This document shows, piece after piece, positions 43,115 to 52,582 of a DNA stretch of 64,000 bases. The DNA is from Glaciimonas soli. GTDB lineage: Bacteria; Pseudomonadota; Gammaproteobacteria; Burkholderiales; Burkholderiaceae_D. The DNA lies in NCBI RefSeq assembly GCF_009497155.1, contig NZ_WINI01000001.1:186001-250000 (forward strand). Direction: 5' to 3'. Made by a program: the position numbers and the translations under genes. The notes under the pieces were generated by a model. That model had not been told where the DNA came from. It was given only the letters and a program-made list of their open reading frames with translations, and ran no database searches. How positions within the stretch are numbered: the stretch's first letter is position 1; each line of letters starts with the position of its first letter.

Positions 43115-44002
43115 ATGTCAGAATCGACTTTATTGCAACTACAATGCTTCGAGGCACTGGTTGCGCATGGTAGTTTTTCTGCCGCCGCAGCCCATCTGAA
43201 TCGTACGCATCCGACTGTGCATGCTGCACTCACGTCGTTGGAAAACCAGCTAGGTATAGTCCTGCTGGATCGTAGCGGTTACAGGGTAGCCCTGACCGCC
43301 GAAGGTGCGGCGCTTCACGCACGTACGGTCTTGTTTCTGCGTCAATTTGACGAGCTAAGGCGTGAAGCCGCGCAACTGGCCGCAGGTGAAGAAACCGAAT
43401 TACGCGTTGTGGTAGGCGATCTATGTCCGCTTCCAGAAACGCTGGGTATGCTACGACGATTTTTTGGGGCGAGTACAGGTACAAAGTTAAACCTCATGGT
43501 TGAAACCATCAGTGGTCCCTGGGAGCGTCTGGATGATGGAGATTGCGACCTGATCTTTCATCATCTCGACAAGCCATCTCCACAATACGAAGCAATCGCA
43601 CTGTTTGAGGTAAAACTGGTGCCGGTTGCGGCCCCGGGATTTTTTGCTGGCACTGTCAGCGACGCGCTCACGCCTGACGATATGCGTCCGTACATGCAGT
43701 GCGTAATCAAAGATTCCAGCCGTCGCCCATCGCAGGCCAACTATTATCTGATCGATGGCGCACGCACATGCAGCGTTGCGGATCAGTTAATGAAACGCGA
43801 ACTCATCCTGCAAGGTCTGGCCTGGGGGCATTTGCCCGTTCATCTGATTCAGGCTGACCTGCAGGAAAATCGCTTATTGTCGCTTGAAGGGCGACATTTA
43901 CGCGGTGCCACACTCCCGCATTACGCGGCACGTCGGCGCGATGTCGTTCACGGGCCTGTGGCCGAACGACTATGGTCTCAATTACAGGATTCTGCCACCT
44001 GA
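43115..44002 (+). CDS. LysR-family transcriptional regulator
   Basis: 295 residues. HTH: LQCFEALVAHGSFSAAAAHL, NRTHPTVHAALTSLENQLGI, LLDRSGYRVALTAEG. Effector-binding domain follows. It is divergent from the oxidoreductase gene, the likely target. It lies upstream of the nitrate cluster but is separated from it by a leader with its own terminator, so a role in nitrate control is not implied. Confidence 0.9.
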   Translation: MSESTLLQLQCFEALVAHGSFSAAAAHLNRTHPTVHAALTSLENQLGIVLLDRSGYRVALTAEGAALHARTVLFLRQFDELRREAAQLAAGEETELRVVVGDLCPLPETLGMLRRFFGASTGTKLNLMVETISGPWERLDDGDCDLIFHHLDKPSPQYEAIALFEVKLVPVAAPGFFAGTVSDALTPDDMRPYMQCVIKDSSRRPSQANYYLIDGARTCSVADQLMKRELILQGLAWGHLPVHLIQADLQENRLLSLEGRHLRGATLPHYAARRRDVVHGPVAERLWSQLQDSAT

Positions 44003-44176
44003 TCTGGAGTTCAGGAAGTCGTTCATTTTTAACGAGAATCTCCCCTACACGGTGCAATTTCGTCGTCCCCGCACTATCGCAGTGCGATCACAATCTCCCC
44101 CTACCCTACGTCTTAAGCAAAACACCCCGTTCAGATTCGAATAAGCGATCTGGCATATATGTTGCATAGCAATATC

Positions 44177-44230
44177 CTGCAAACGCAATGAAGCGTTAGC
44201 AAGAATGCATAGTGCAATGCCAAAGACGGC
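44177..44230 (+). promoter_or_regulatory. ANTAR-type two-hairpin RNA leader (NasT target)
   Basis: Hairpin 1: AACGC-AATGAA-GCGTT at 44181-44196, with a lower TGC/GCA extension. Hairpin 2: TGCC-AAAGAC-GGCA at 44217-44230. Both have six-base loops with A at position 1 and G at position 4, the known signature of RNA bound by ANTAR proteins. The cluster encodes an ANTAR protein (NasT) at 51983. Confidence 0.75.
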
Positions 44231-44245
44231 AAAGCGTAACAAGGA

Positions 44246-44292
44246 CAACGGCGTCCCCTCGTATCGACAAGGTACGGGCGGACGCCGTTTTT
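44246..44292 (+). terminator. Attenuator terminator in the nitrate operon leader
   Basis: AACGGCGTCC (44246-44255) pairs with GGACGCCGTT (44279-44288), followed by TTTTATT. It lies 55 bp before the transporter start and would stop transcription unless NasT acts on the upstream hairpins. Confidence 0.85.
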
Positions 44293-44346
44293 TATTGGTT
44301 GGCGTAGTGCTTCCATTTCTGGCACTGCGGTTGCAAGGAGATTTTG

Positions 44347-45549
44347 ATGGATCGTAACTTCTGGCGTTCCGGCCACACGCCGACATTGTTTTGCTCGTTC
44401 ATTTACTTCGACCTCAGTTTTATGGTGTGGTACTTGCTCGGCCCGATGCAAGTGCAAATCGCCCAATCACTTGGCTTGTCTACCCAGGCCCGTGGGTTGA
44501 TGGTTGCAACACCCATATTGGCAGGCGCTATTCTTCGTGTTTTCATGGGTTTACTGGCTGACCGCGTCGGCACCAAGCGCGCGGGTTTGCTTGGACAGTT
44601 TGTTGTCATCGCGGCCTTGATCGCAGCATGGCAATTTGGTGTGCATAGTTTTGCCCAGGTACTTCTACTAGGTGTTTTTCTGGGCGTGGCCGGTGCTTCT
44701 TTTGCCGTGGCACTGCCGCTGGCTTCACGCTGGTATCCGCCGCAACATCAAGGCACGGCGATGGGAATCGCTGGTGCAGGCAATTCCGGGACTGTGTTGG
44801 CAGCGCTGTTTGCACCGATGCTGGCAGTTGCTTTGGGCTGGCAAAATGTATTTGGTATTGCCTGTATCCCATTGCTGCTGGTGCTGGTGATTTTTGCACG
44901 ATTCGCGAAAGATGCACCAGGTGTTTTCAAGCAAAAACGTCTCGCCGATTACGCACGCATGCTCGCTGACCGCGATGCATGGTGGTTCATGTTTTTCTAC
45001 GCGCTGACCTTTGGCGGCTTCTCCGGCTTTGCGAGTGCCCTGCCCGGCTATTTCCATGATCAGTTTGCATTCGATCCCAAAACTGCGGGGTGGGCCACCG
45101 CTGCTTGCGTGTTTGCCGGTTCAGTGATGCGTCCATTAGGTGGCGTATTAGCAGATCGTGTTGGTGGCACCAAGTCGTTGTTGGGTGTGTTTGCAGCGAG
45201 CGCCTTGTTGATCGGTGTCGCAGGATTTCATATTGGCGGACCAATTGGTGCATTGGTGCTTTTCATCCTGGCGATGCTTTGCCTCGGTGCTGGTAATGGT
45301 GCGGTATTTCAACTGGTGCCTCAGCGTTTCGGCAACGAAATTTCCATCATGACAGGGCTGATTGGCATGGCCGGCGGTATGGGTGGTTTTGCGCTTGCAG
45401 CCAGTCTTGGTGCGATCAAACAGGCTACGGGTGACTATACGCTGGGCTTGTGGTTGTTCGCCTTGCTCGCCGCCTTAGGCTGGGTCAGTTTGCGTAGTGT
45501 CAAGGAGCGCTGGCGCAATAACTGGTCAGTGGCCATGGCGCGCGTTTGA
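44347..45549 (+). CDS. narK: Nitrate/nitrite MFS transporter
   Basis: 400 residues, 12 membrane helices of the nitrate/nitrite porter family. The signature LGVFLGVAGASFAVALPLAS and AGAGNSGTVLAALFAPMLA, and later LCLGAGNGAVFQLVPQRFG and TGLIGMAGGMGGFALAAS (nitrate signature) are visible. First gene of the assimilatory nitrate cluster and under the leader attenuator, so it should import nitrate for the enzymes encoded behind it. ATG 44347 with AAGGAG just upstream. Confidence 0.92.
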   Translation: MDRNFWRSGHTPTLFCSFIYFDLSFMVWYLLGPMQVQIAQSLGLSTQARGLMVATPILAGAILRVFMGLLADRVGTKRAGLLGQFVVIAALIAAWQFGVHSFAQVLLLGVFLGVAGASFAVALPLASRWYPPQHQGTAMGIAGAGNSGTVLAALFAPMLAVALGWQNVFGIACIPLLLVLVIFARFAKDAPGVFKQKRLADYARMLADRDAWWFMFFYALTFGGFSGFASALPGYFHDQFAFDPKTAGWATAACVFAGSVMRPLGGVLADRVGGTKSLLGVFAASALLIGVAGFHIGGPIGALVLFILAMLCLGAGNGAVFQLVPQRFGNEISIMTGLIGMAGGMGGFALAASLGAIKQATGDYTLGLWLFALLAALGWVSLRSVKERWRNNWSVAMARV

Positions 45550-45573
45550 GCTTGAAATTCAGGAGTAACTACT

Positions 45574-48015
45574 ATGAAAAAATCAAAATTAGTCGTCATC
45601 GGTAACGGCATGGCGGGTATCCGCACGCTGGAAGAGTTGTTGGTTATTGCTCCCGACATGTATGACATTACCGTGTTCGGCAACGAACCGCATCCCAACT
45701 ACAACCGGATACTCTTGTCTCCCGTATTGGCCGGAGAACAGGCGTTTCAGGATATCGTGCTCAATCCTTTGTCGTGGTATCAGGATGCAGGAATCGACCT
45801 GCGCATGGGCTGTGCAATTTCAAAGATCGATCGAGTCCGGCGCACTGTTGAGGCGGAAGACGGCAGCAGTACGCCATACGATCGCCTATTGCTTGCCACT
45901 GGCTCTACACCATTTATTTTGCCTATTCCCGGCAACGATCTCAAAGGCGTTATCAGCTATCGCGATATTCGCGATACCGAAACGATGATAGCGACCGCCA
46001 GTGTCAAACGCCATGCGGTCGTGATCGGCGGTGGCTTGTTGGGTCTGGAAGCGGCGAATGGACTCAGATTGCGCGGCATGGATGTCAGCGTCGTGCATAT
46101 TGCAGACTGGTTATTGGAACGTCAGTTGGACATCACAGCAGGCAAGCTGTTGCAACACTCACTGGAAGAGCGTGGATTGCGCTTCTTGCTGGGTCAAACG
46201 ACTGCCGAAATCGTCGGCAATGAAGCCGGTGAAGTGTGCTCGGTGCGTTTTAAAAACGGCGACGTTATTCCCGCGGATTTGGTGGTGATGGCGGTCGGCA
46301 TACGGCCCAATAGTGCACTGGCTGAAGCAGCGGGTATTTATTGCAATCGCGGTGTGGTTGTCAGCGATGCATTGCAAACCTACGATCCGCGCGTTTATGC
46401 GGTGGGCGAATGCGTCAGTCATCGCGGCATTGCATATGGACTGGTAGCACCGTTATTTGAGCAAGCCAAAGTATGTGCCAATCATCTGGCGCAAATGGGT
46501 ATAGGCCGCTATCAGGGATCGGTGCTGTCCACCAAACTTAAAGTGACCGGTATTGATTTGTTTTCAGCTGGCGATTTTATGGGCGGCGAGCAAAGCGAGG
46601 AAATCGTTTTATCAGATCCTGCTGGCGGTATCTATAAAAAATTGGTGATCAAAAATGACCAATTGGTTGGGGCCTGTCTTTACGGCGACACGACTGACGG
46701 TGCCTGGTATTTCAAGTTGCTCAAAGAGGGACGTAAGCTGGGTGAATTGCGCGATCACATCATGTTCGGTGAATCAAGCGTTGGAGATGTCGGCGTACAA
46801 GGTCAAAGCCGTGCGATGGCAATGCAGGACAAAGACGAAGTATGCGGCTGCAACGGCGTCTGCAAAGGGACAATCATCAAGGCTATCAAGGCTATCAAGG
46901 ATAAGGGATTATTCACTGTCGATGATGTAAAAAAGCACACCAAGGCCGCCAGTTCTTGCGGCTCTTGTACCGGTTTGGTCGAACAAATTTTGTTGAATAC
47001 AGTTGGCAGCAGTTTTCAGGAAACGCCGAAGACCAAAGCTATCTGCGGCTGCACCGACAGAAATCACGGTGAAGTACGTAAAGCGATCCGCGAGCATAAG
47101 CTCCTCACTCACAAGGAAACCTACGATTTCCTGGAATGGCGTACGCCGAATGGTTGCGCAACCTGCCGCCCAGCCGTGAACTATTACCTGCTTTCGACCT
47201 GGCCGCACGAAGCCTTGGATGATCCACAGAGCCGTTTCATTAATGAACGTGCTCACGCGAATATCCAAAAAGATGGCACTTTCTCGGTGATTCCTCAAAT
47301 GAAAGGTGGCGTAACCAATTCCTCAGAATTAAGACGGATTGCCGATGTAGCAGATAAATATCAGATTCCGATGGTGAAGGTCACCGGCGGTCAGCGCATC
47401 GATTTGCTGGGCGTCAAAAAGGATGACCTGATCAATGTCTGGTCAGACCTTGGCATGAATTCCGGTCACGCCTACGGCAAGTCGATTCGCACTGTCAAAA
47501 CCTGCGTCGGGATCGAGTTCTGCCGTTTCGGCACGCAGAACAGTACCCAGATGGGCATAGAGCTCGAAACCATGCTGGCCAACATGTGGTCACCCCACAA
47601 AGTGAAACTGGCTGTGTCCGGCTGCCCGCGCAATTGTGCCGAAGCAGGTATCAAGGATGTAGGTGTGATTGCAGTTGATAGTGGCTGGGAATTATATATA
47701 GGTGGGAACGGCGGCATCAAAACCGAAGTGGCGCAATTTCTCGTCAAGGTAAAGACTGCCGAAGAAGTGAAGGAATATACCGGCGCCTTCCTCCAGCTTT
47801 ATCGCGAAGAAGCCTATTACCTGGATCGCAGCGTCCATTACATCGAGCGCGTCGGCCTCGACTATATCAAGCAGCGCGTGGTGACAGATGCGGCCAATCG
47901 CAAGATGCTGCATGAACGGTTGTTGTACTCGCTGGACGGTTTACCCGATCCGTGGGCAGCACGCGTTAAAGGTGTCCAACAACGTGAATTTATTCCATTA
48001 AAAATCGTTGCCTGA
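45574..48015 (+). CDS. nirB: Assimilatory nitrite reductase large subunit
   Basis: 813 residues. The N-terminal FAD/NAD domain starts LVVIGNGMAGIRTLEELLVI. Then come a BFD-like [2Fe-2S] domain (CGCNGVCKGT, CGSCTGLVEQ) and a second Cys-rich region (CGCTDRNHGEVRKA, CATCRPAVNYYL). The C-terminal siroheme-[4Fe-4S] domain has CVGIEFCRFGT and VSGCPRNCAEA with the four cluster-binding cysteines. It reduces nitrite to ammonium with NADH. Followed by nirD; spacing 10 bp. Confidence 0.95.
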   Translation: MKKSKLVVIGNGMAGIRTLEELLVIAPDMYDITVFGNEPHPNYNRILLSPVLAGEQAFQDIVLNPLSWYQDAGIDLRMGCAISKIDRVRRTVEAEDGSSTPYDRLLLATGSTPFILPIPGNDLKGVISYRDIRDTETMIATASVKRHAVVIGGGLLGLEAANGLRLRGMDVSVVHIADWLLERQLDITAGKLLQHSLEERGLRFLLGQTTAEIVGNEAGEVCSVRFKNGDVIPADLVVMAVGIRPNSALAEAAGIYCNRGVVVSDALQTYDPRVYAVGECVSHRGIAYGLVAPLFEQAKVCANHLAQMGIGRYQGSVLSTKLKVTGIDLFSAGDFMGGEQSEEIVLSDPAGGIYKKLVIKNDQLVGACLYGDTTDGAWYFKLLKEGRKLGELRDHIMFGESSVGDVGVQGQSRAMAMQDKDEVCGCNGVCKGTIIKAIKAIKDKGLFTVDDVKKHTKAASSCGSCTGLVEQILLNTVGSSFQETPKTKAICGCTDRNHGEVRKAIREHKLLTHKETYDFLEWRTPNGCATCRPAVNYYLLSTWPHEALDDPQSRFINERAHANIQKDGTFSVIPQMKGGVTNSSELRRIADVADKYQIPMVKVTGGQRIDLLGVKKDDLINVWSDLGMNSGHAYGKSIRTVKTCVGIEFCRFGTQNSTQMGIELETMLANMWSPHKVKLAVSGCPRNCAEAGIKDVGVIAVDSGWELYIGGNGGIKTEVAQFLVKVKTAEEVKEYTGAFLQLYREEAYYLDRSVHYIERVGLDYIKQRVVTDAANRKMLHERLLYSLDGLPDPWAARVKGVQQREFIPLKIVA

Positions 48016-48025
48016 GGAGATGAAG

Positions 48026-48352
48026 ATGGAAATGAATATCAACGAATTTTGGGTACGTCTGTGTGCGGTAGATGATATTCCGCCGCTCGGCAGTCGGCTG
48101 GTGGAAAGAACGGCTGGGAATATCGCTGTTTTTCGCACTGCGGATGATAAGGTCTTTGCGCTGCTAGACCGCTGCCCGCATAAGGCTGGGCCATTGTCGC
48201 AAGGGATCGTGCACGGCGAAACCGTGACCTGTCCGTTACATAGCTGGCAAATCGATTTGCAAAGCGGCGAGGCGAAAGCACCAGATGTCGGTTGTGCGCG
48301 GCGTTTTCCGGTAAAAATCGAGTCGGGTGATGTCTTCCTCGCGCTGGATTGA
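48026..48352 (+). CDS. nirD: Nitrite reductase small subunit
   Basis: 108 residues, Rieske-like fold. The motif positions that hold a 2Fe-2S cluster in true Rieske proteins read CPHKAGPLSQG and CPLHSWQIDL. In classic NirD the cluster is usually lost, but here CPH and CPLH are both kept, so it may bind one. ATG 48026 is chosen because GAGGAG lies six bases before it. It pairs with NirB in the cytoplasm. Confidence 0.9.
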   Translation: MEMNINEFWVRLCAVDDIPPLGSRLVERTAGNIAVFRTADDKVFALLDRCPHKAGPLSQGIVHGETVTCPLHSWQIDLQSGEAKAPDVGCARRFPVKIESGDVFLALD

Positions 48353-48401
48353 AAACAGTATTTTTTGCGTAAGTCTTATTCATTAAACCTGAGCACAGAC
48401 A

Positions 48402-51107
48402 ATGAAAGCTATGCCAACCATCACCAAGTCGACCTGCTGCTATTGCGGCGTAGGTTGCGGCGTGCTGATCGAGTCGCAAGATGAACGCATCACGGGTATC
48501 AAGGGCGATCCGGATCATCCCGCCAATTACGGCCGTCTGTGCAGCAAAGGACTGTCCTTGCCATTAACGGTTGCCAGCGATGTTGGGCGTGCGTTCTACC
48601 CTGAAATGCGTGCGAATCGCGATGCACCGCGTCTGCGCGTCGACTGGGATACGGCAATGGATACAGTGGCGCAGCGCTTTACAGAAATCGTGCGCAAACA
48701 TGGTCCGGATGCAGTGGCATTCTATGTTTCCGGGCAATTGCTGACGGAAGACTACTATGTGTTCAATAAGCTCGCCAAGGGACTCATAGCTACCAATAAC
48801 ATCGATACCAATTCACGGCTTTGCATGTCGAGCGCAGTCACTGGCTATAAACTGGCCTTCGGTGCCGATGGTCCGCCATGCTGCTACGACGATCTGGAAT
48901 ACGCTAAAACTGTGATTTTTGCTGGCAGTAATATGGCCTATGCTCATCCAGTACTTTTTCGCCGGCTGGAAGCTGCCAAAGCAAAAGATCCGAGCATACG
49001 CTGGATTGTGATCGATCCACGCCGCACCGACACTGCTGCAATGGCTGACCTGCATCTTGCGATTGAACCGGGTACCGATGTTGCGTTATTCAATGGCATG
49101 TTGCATCACCTGATTTGGGAAGGATTGGTAGATCAGGCTTACATCGATAGCAATACCGATGGCTACACTGCGCTCAAGAATCTGGTACGTGAATACACAC
49201 CACGTATGGCAGCCGATTTGTGCGGCATCCAGGAAAAAGATTTGATTCAGGCAGCAGAATGGTTTGGTTTCTCCCCTGCCGCCCTGTCGCTTTATTGCAT
49301 GGGTCTGAATCAATCCAGTCATGGTACCGACAAAAATCTTGCGTTGATTAATCTTCATCTGGCCACAGGACAAATCGGGCGACCTGGCGCTGGACCATTT
49401 TCCCTGACCGGCCAGCCCAATGCCATGGGTGGACGTGAAGTCGGTGGCATGGCGACCATGCTGGCAGCTCATCGGGACATCGGCAATCCCGCCCATCGCG
49501 CAGAAGTTGAAGAGTTATGGGGAAGTGCAACGCTGTCCGACCGTCCCGGCTTACCTGCTGTCGATATGTTTGACGCCCTTCTCGACGGACGTATAAAAGC
49601 GGTATGGATAGTCTGTACCAACCCGGTTCATTCTATGCCGGACATCGGCAAGATCCGCGCAGCGCTCAATAGTGCAGAGTTCGTGGTGGTACAAGAAGCC
49701 TATACCCAGACCGATACGGTGCCATACGCCGATGTACTACTTCCGGCGAGTAGCTGGGGTGAAAAAACTGGCACCGCCACCAATTCCGAGCGCCGTATCT
49801 CGCGCGTACGGCAAGCAATCAATGCACCAGGAGAGGCAAAAGCTGACTGGTGGATCGCGAATCAAATCGGACGACGCATTCAACATTTATTACGGCCAGA
49901 GCTACGCGATCTATTTCCTTTCACCTCCCCAGAAATGGTGTTTGATGAACATCGCAGGCTGACCGTAGGACGCGACCTCGACATAGCTGGTCTGAGCTAT
50001 TCGGTATTAGAAACCCAAGGGCCTCAGCAATGGCCATTTCCTGCAGGTGAAAGCGGCGGACAAACGCGCCGCTATACCGATGGGAAATTCCTCACTCCTA
50101 CTGGCCGGGCACAATTTCATGCGACACAATATCAACCGGTTGCAGAGCCAACCAACGCCCGCTATCCATTCCATCTGTTGACTGGACGTTTGCGAGATCA
50201 ATGGCACGGCATGAGCCGCAGCGGTCGGGTTGCTGCCGCGTTTTCCCATGCGCCGGAAGCGACACTGACGATGCATCCGGTTGATGCCGAACGACGCGGA
50301 CTTCAGGCAGGCAGTCTGGTTACCATCACCAGCAAAAGAGCCCACGTGGTATTACCACTGCAGGTTTCGGACGAGATGCAATCGGGTACGGTGTTCGCAG
50401 CCATGCATTGGAATGCGCAATTTTTGAATTGCGGCGGCATTAACGAAGTTTCATCGAGTGCAGTCGATCGGCGCTCATTCCAACCAGAATTGAAACATGC
50501 GGCGGTTCGTGTCGAAGCAGCAGATCTGCCATGGCGCATCCTGGCCGCCCGACGTGGCGACGTTTTGAAAATACAAGCCAGCGTACAACCCCTATTGCAT
50601 GAATGTGCGTACGCCGCCATCAAGGTCGAGGCCGATTTACTCGTGCTGAAGGCCGCCAACGGCGAACCACCGGCAGGTTGGTTGGAGCGGCTATACCTTG
50701 CACTCGATCTGCCCACTGGCACCGACACGCTCGAATATCGTGACGCGCAACGTCGCATCGCCAAACGTGCGGTGTGGGACGACGGTGCGCTCGCTGGTTT
50801 TGTATTCGCTGGTGAGGCAACAAGTGCAGACGCACTACTAGCCAGTTTGCGCCAGGGGCAGCCATGGCAAGGTTCGCGTCTCGCAGTATTTTCGCGTCAG
50901 ACAACTAACATTATTGCGGATCGCACAATTTGTCTATGCAAGCAAATTAAGGCTTCACACATTACTAAGGCGATTGCTGAAGGTGCCACTCTGAATCAAC
51001 TGAAAGCCACGCTGGGCTGCGGTACTGTCTGCGGATCCTGCGTTCCTGAACTAAAACAATTATGCGACCGAGGTGCGCTGGCACCCGCAATTGGAGCAAG
51101 CAAATGA
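48402..51107 (+). CDS. narB: Assimilatory nitrate reductase catalytic subunit
   Basis: 901 residues, molybdopterin (bis-MGD) oxidoreductase. The N-terminal [4Fe-4S] motif is CCYCGVGCGV...GRLCSKG. Further motifs are NTNSRLCMSSAV (with the Mo-ligand Cys region), GSNMAYAHPVLFRRLEAAKA and GPFSLTGQPNAMGGREVGG. The C-terminal 60 residues add a BFD-like [2Fe-2S] domain (CLCKQIKASH, CGTVCGSCVPELKQLC). That extension marks the NasA/NasC-type electron entry. Reduces nitrate to nitrite in the cytoplasm. Confidence 0.94.
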   Translation: MKAMPTITKSTCCYCGVGCGVLIESQDERITGIKGDPDHPANYGRLCSKGLSLPLTVASDVGRAFYPEMRANRDAPRLRVDWDTAMDTVAQRFTEIVRKHGPDAVAFYVSGQLLTEDYYVFNKLAKGLIATNNIDTNSRLCMSSAVTGYKLAFGADGPPCCYDDLEYAKTVIFAGSNMAYAHPVLFRRLEAAKAKDPSIRWIVIDPRRTDTAAMADLHLAIEPGTDVALFNGMLHHLIWEGLVDQAYIDSNTDGYTALKNLVREYTPRMAADLCGIQEKDLIQAAEWFGFSPAALSLYCMGLNQSSHGTDKNLALINLHLATGQIGRPGAGPFSLTGQPNAMGGREVGGMATMLAAHRDIGNPAHRAEVEELWGSATLSDRPGLPAVDMFDALLDGRIKAVWIVCTNPVHSMPDIGKIRAALNSAEFVVVQEAYTQTDTVPYADVLLPASSWGEKTGTATNSERRISRVRQAINAPGEAKADWWIANQIGRRIQHLLRPELRDLFPFTSPEMVFDEHRRLTVGRDLDIAGLSYSVLETQGPQQWPFPAGESGGQTRRYTDGKFLTPTGRAQFHATQYQPVAEPTNARYPFHLLTGRLRDQWHGMSRSGRVAAAFSHAPEATLTMHPVDAERRGLQAGSLVTITSKRAHVVLPLQVSDEMQSGTVFAAMHWNAQFLNCGGINEVSSSAVDRRSFQPELKHAAVRVEAADLPWRILAARRGDVLKIQASVQPLLHECAYAAIKVEADLLVLKAANGEPPAGWLERLYLALDLPTGTDTLEYRDAQRRIAKRAVWDDGALAGFVFAGEATSADALLASLRQGQPWQGSRLAVFSRQTTNIIADRTICLCKQIKASHITKAIAEGATLNQLKATLGCGTVCGSCVPELKQLCDRGALAPAIGASK

Positions 51108-51874
51108 GCAAGGAAATGAGTGAAGAAATAAAAGCGGGTAAGGTGACATTGCTTGGGGCTGGCCCAGGTGATCTGGACTTGTTGACGCGGAAGGCAGTGA
51201 AAGCGTTAGCTCTCGCAGATATCTTGTTGTTAGATGATTTGGTAAATCAGGAAATTGCCCTGCTGGCACCGAACGCGCGGACAATTCATGTTGGCAAACG
51301 CGGCGGCTGTAAATCGACGCCTCAAGACTTTATCCAGCGACTGGCACGACGTTATGCATTACAAGGTAAGCATGTGGTCAGAGTCAAAGGTGGCGAAGCC
51401 TTGGTGTTCGGCCGCGCCGGTGAAGAAATCGCCTATTTGCGTCGGGCTGGAATAAACATTGAACTATGCAACGGCATCAGTTCAGGTTTGGCTGCCGCGG
51501 CCAGTCTCGGCATATCTCTTACCCATCGTGCCTACGCACAAGGTGTCACTCTGGTTACAGCGCATACTCAGGGCGACTTAGAACCGGATTGGTCTGCATT
51601 GGCGGCAACAAAAACGACGCTGGTGATTTACATGGGTATGAGCCGTGTTTCACAGATCGCGACGGGTTTATTAAAGACACTCGATGAGGATACTCCTGTA
51701 GCCGTTGTTCAGGCGGCAAGTAGCATAAATGAACGTCGCTTACTCACTTCTTTGGGGAGGTTGATAATGGATGTCGCTGCTGCTGATCTTGGCAGCCCAG
51801 CCATTATTCTTGTAGGAAATGCCATTTGCGAAGCGGATGAGTGGCGCGACTCGAATATTACGCTTGCAGCATAA
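51104..51874 (+). CDS. cobA: Uroporphyrinogen-III C-methyltransferase
   Basis: 256 residues. GAGPGDLDLLTRKAVKALAL at the N-terminus, LLDDLVNQEIALLAP, VVRVKGGEALVFGRAGEE and GISSGLAAAASLGISLTHR are the SUMT motifs for SAM and tetrapyrrole binding. It makes precorrin-2, the first step to siroheme needed by NirB. The start overlaps the nitrate reductase stop (ATGA), showing translational coupling. Confidence 0.93.
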   Translation: MSKEMSEEIKAGKVTLLGAGPGDLDLLTRKAVKALALADILLLDDLVNQEIALLAPNARTIHVGKRGGCKSTPQDFIQRLARRYALQGKHVVRVKGGEALVFGRAGEEIAYLRRAGINIELCNGISSGLAAAASLGISLTHRAYAQGVTLVTAHTQGDLEPDWSALAATKTTLVIYMGMSRVSQIATGLLKTLDEDTPVAVVQAASSINERRLLTSLGRLIMDVAAADLGSPAIILVGNAICEADEWRDSNITLAA

Positions 51875-51982
51875 CGACAACTGGAAGGAGAATCCTCTAA
51901 GCACATAATATCGTTGAAAAAATCAGTTCGGTTTTTCATTATGTATCCCAATTAACTCATTTTAATTAAAACATTTTTTCCC

Positions 51983-52558
51983 ATGCTTCGAGTTCTTCTG
52001 GTCAACGATACTGATAAGCCCATAGCCGAACTTTGCCAGGTGTTGGTCGAGCATGGCTATGAGGTGCTCCCTGTCGTCGACACTTCGCGTGCGTTGTCCG
52101 AGGCTGTCAAACAGCAACGACCAGACATTGTGATTGTCGATACAGAATCTCCTTCACGCGACACTCTCGAACAACTGGCACTCATGCATACCGCTGCACC
52201 GCGTCCGGTAGTCATGTTCAGCCACGACGCCGATCAACAACTTATCCGAGCGGCCGTTGGTGCAGGTGTCACAACCTATGTAGTCGACGGCTTGGCACCT
52301 GCCCGGCTGGCACCCATACTGGAAGTTGCCCTTGCGCGTTTTGCCGAAGAAACGCGACTGCGTCAACGGCTGGCTGATGTCGAGGGCGAACTTGCCGACC
52401 GTAAGCTGATAGATCGCGCTAAAGGATTATTGATGGATAAGCGAAAAATGAGTGAAGCGCAGGCTTATGAAACACTACGCAATCAGTCTATGAAGCAAGG
52501 ACTAAAAATTGCCGAAATAGCGCGCCAGATCATTGCCATAGCAGACTTGCTTAATTAA
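51983..52558 (+). CDS. nasT: ANTAR-domain response regulator NasT
   Basis: 191 residues. N-terminal receiver-like domain (VLLVNDTDKPIAELCQVLVE; phosphate-accepting Asp region VIVDTESPS). C-terminal ANTAR domain ADRKLIDRAKGLLMDKRKMS, then EAQAYETLRNQSMKQGLKIA. In the NasTS system this protein binds the leader RNA of the nitrate genes and prevents termination; NasS holds it inactive without nitrate. The matching leader is found at 44177-44292. Confidence 0.92.
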   Translation: MLRVLLVNDTDKPIAELCQVLVEHGYEVLPVVDTSRALSEAVKQQRPDIVIVDTESPSRDTLEQLALMHTAAPRPVVMFSHDADQQLIRAAVGAGVTTYVVDGLAPARLAPILEVALARFAEETRLRQRLADVEGELADRKLIDRAKGLLMDKRKMSEAQAYETLRNQSMKQGLKIAEIARQIIAIADLLN

Positions 52559-52582
52559 AAACTGATACAACGAAAGTCCCGA

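Noticed and set aside
46879-46902. Short repeat AAGGCTATC in nirB
   Set aside because: It encodes an ordinary Lys-Ala-Ile repeat within the BFD domain; no sign of a functional element.
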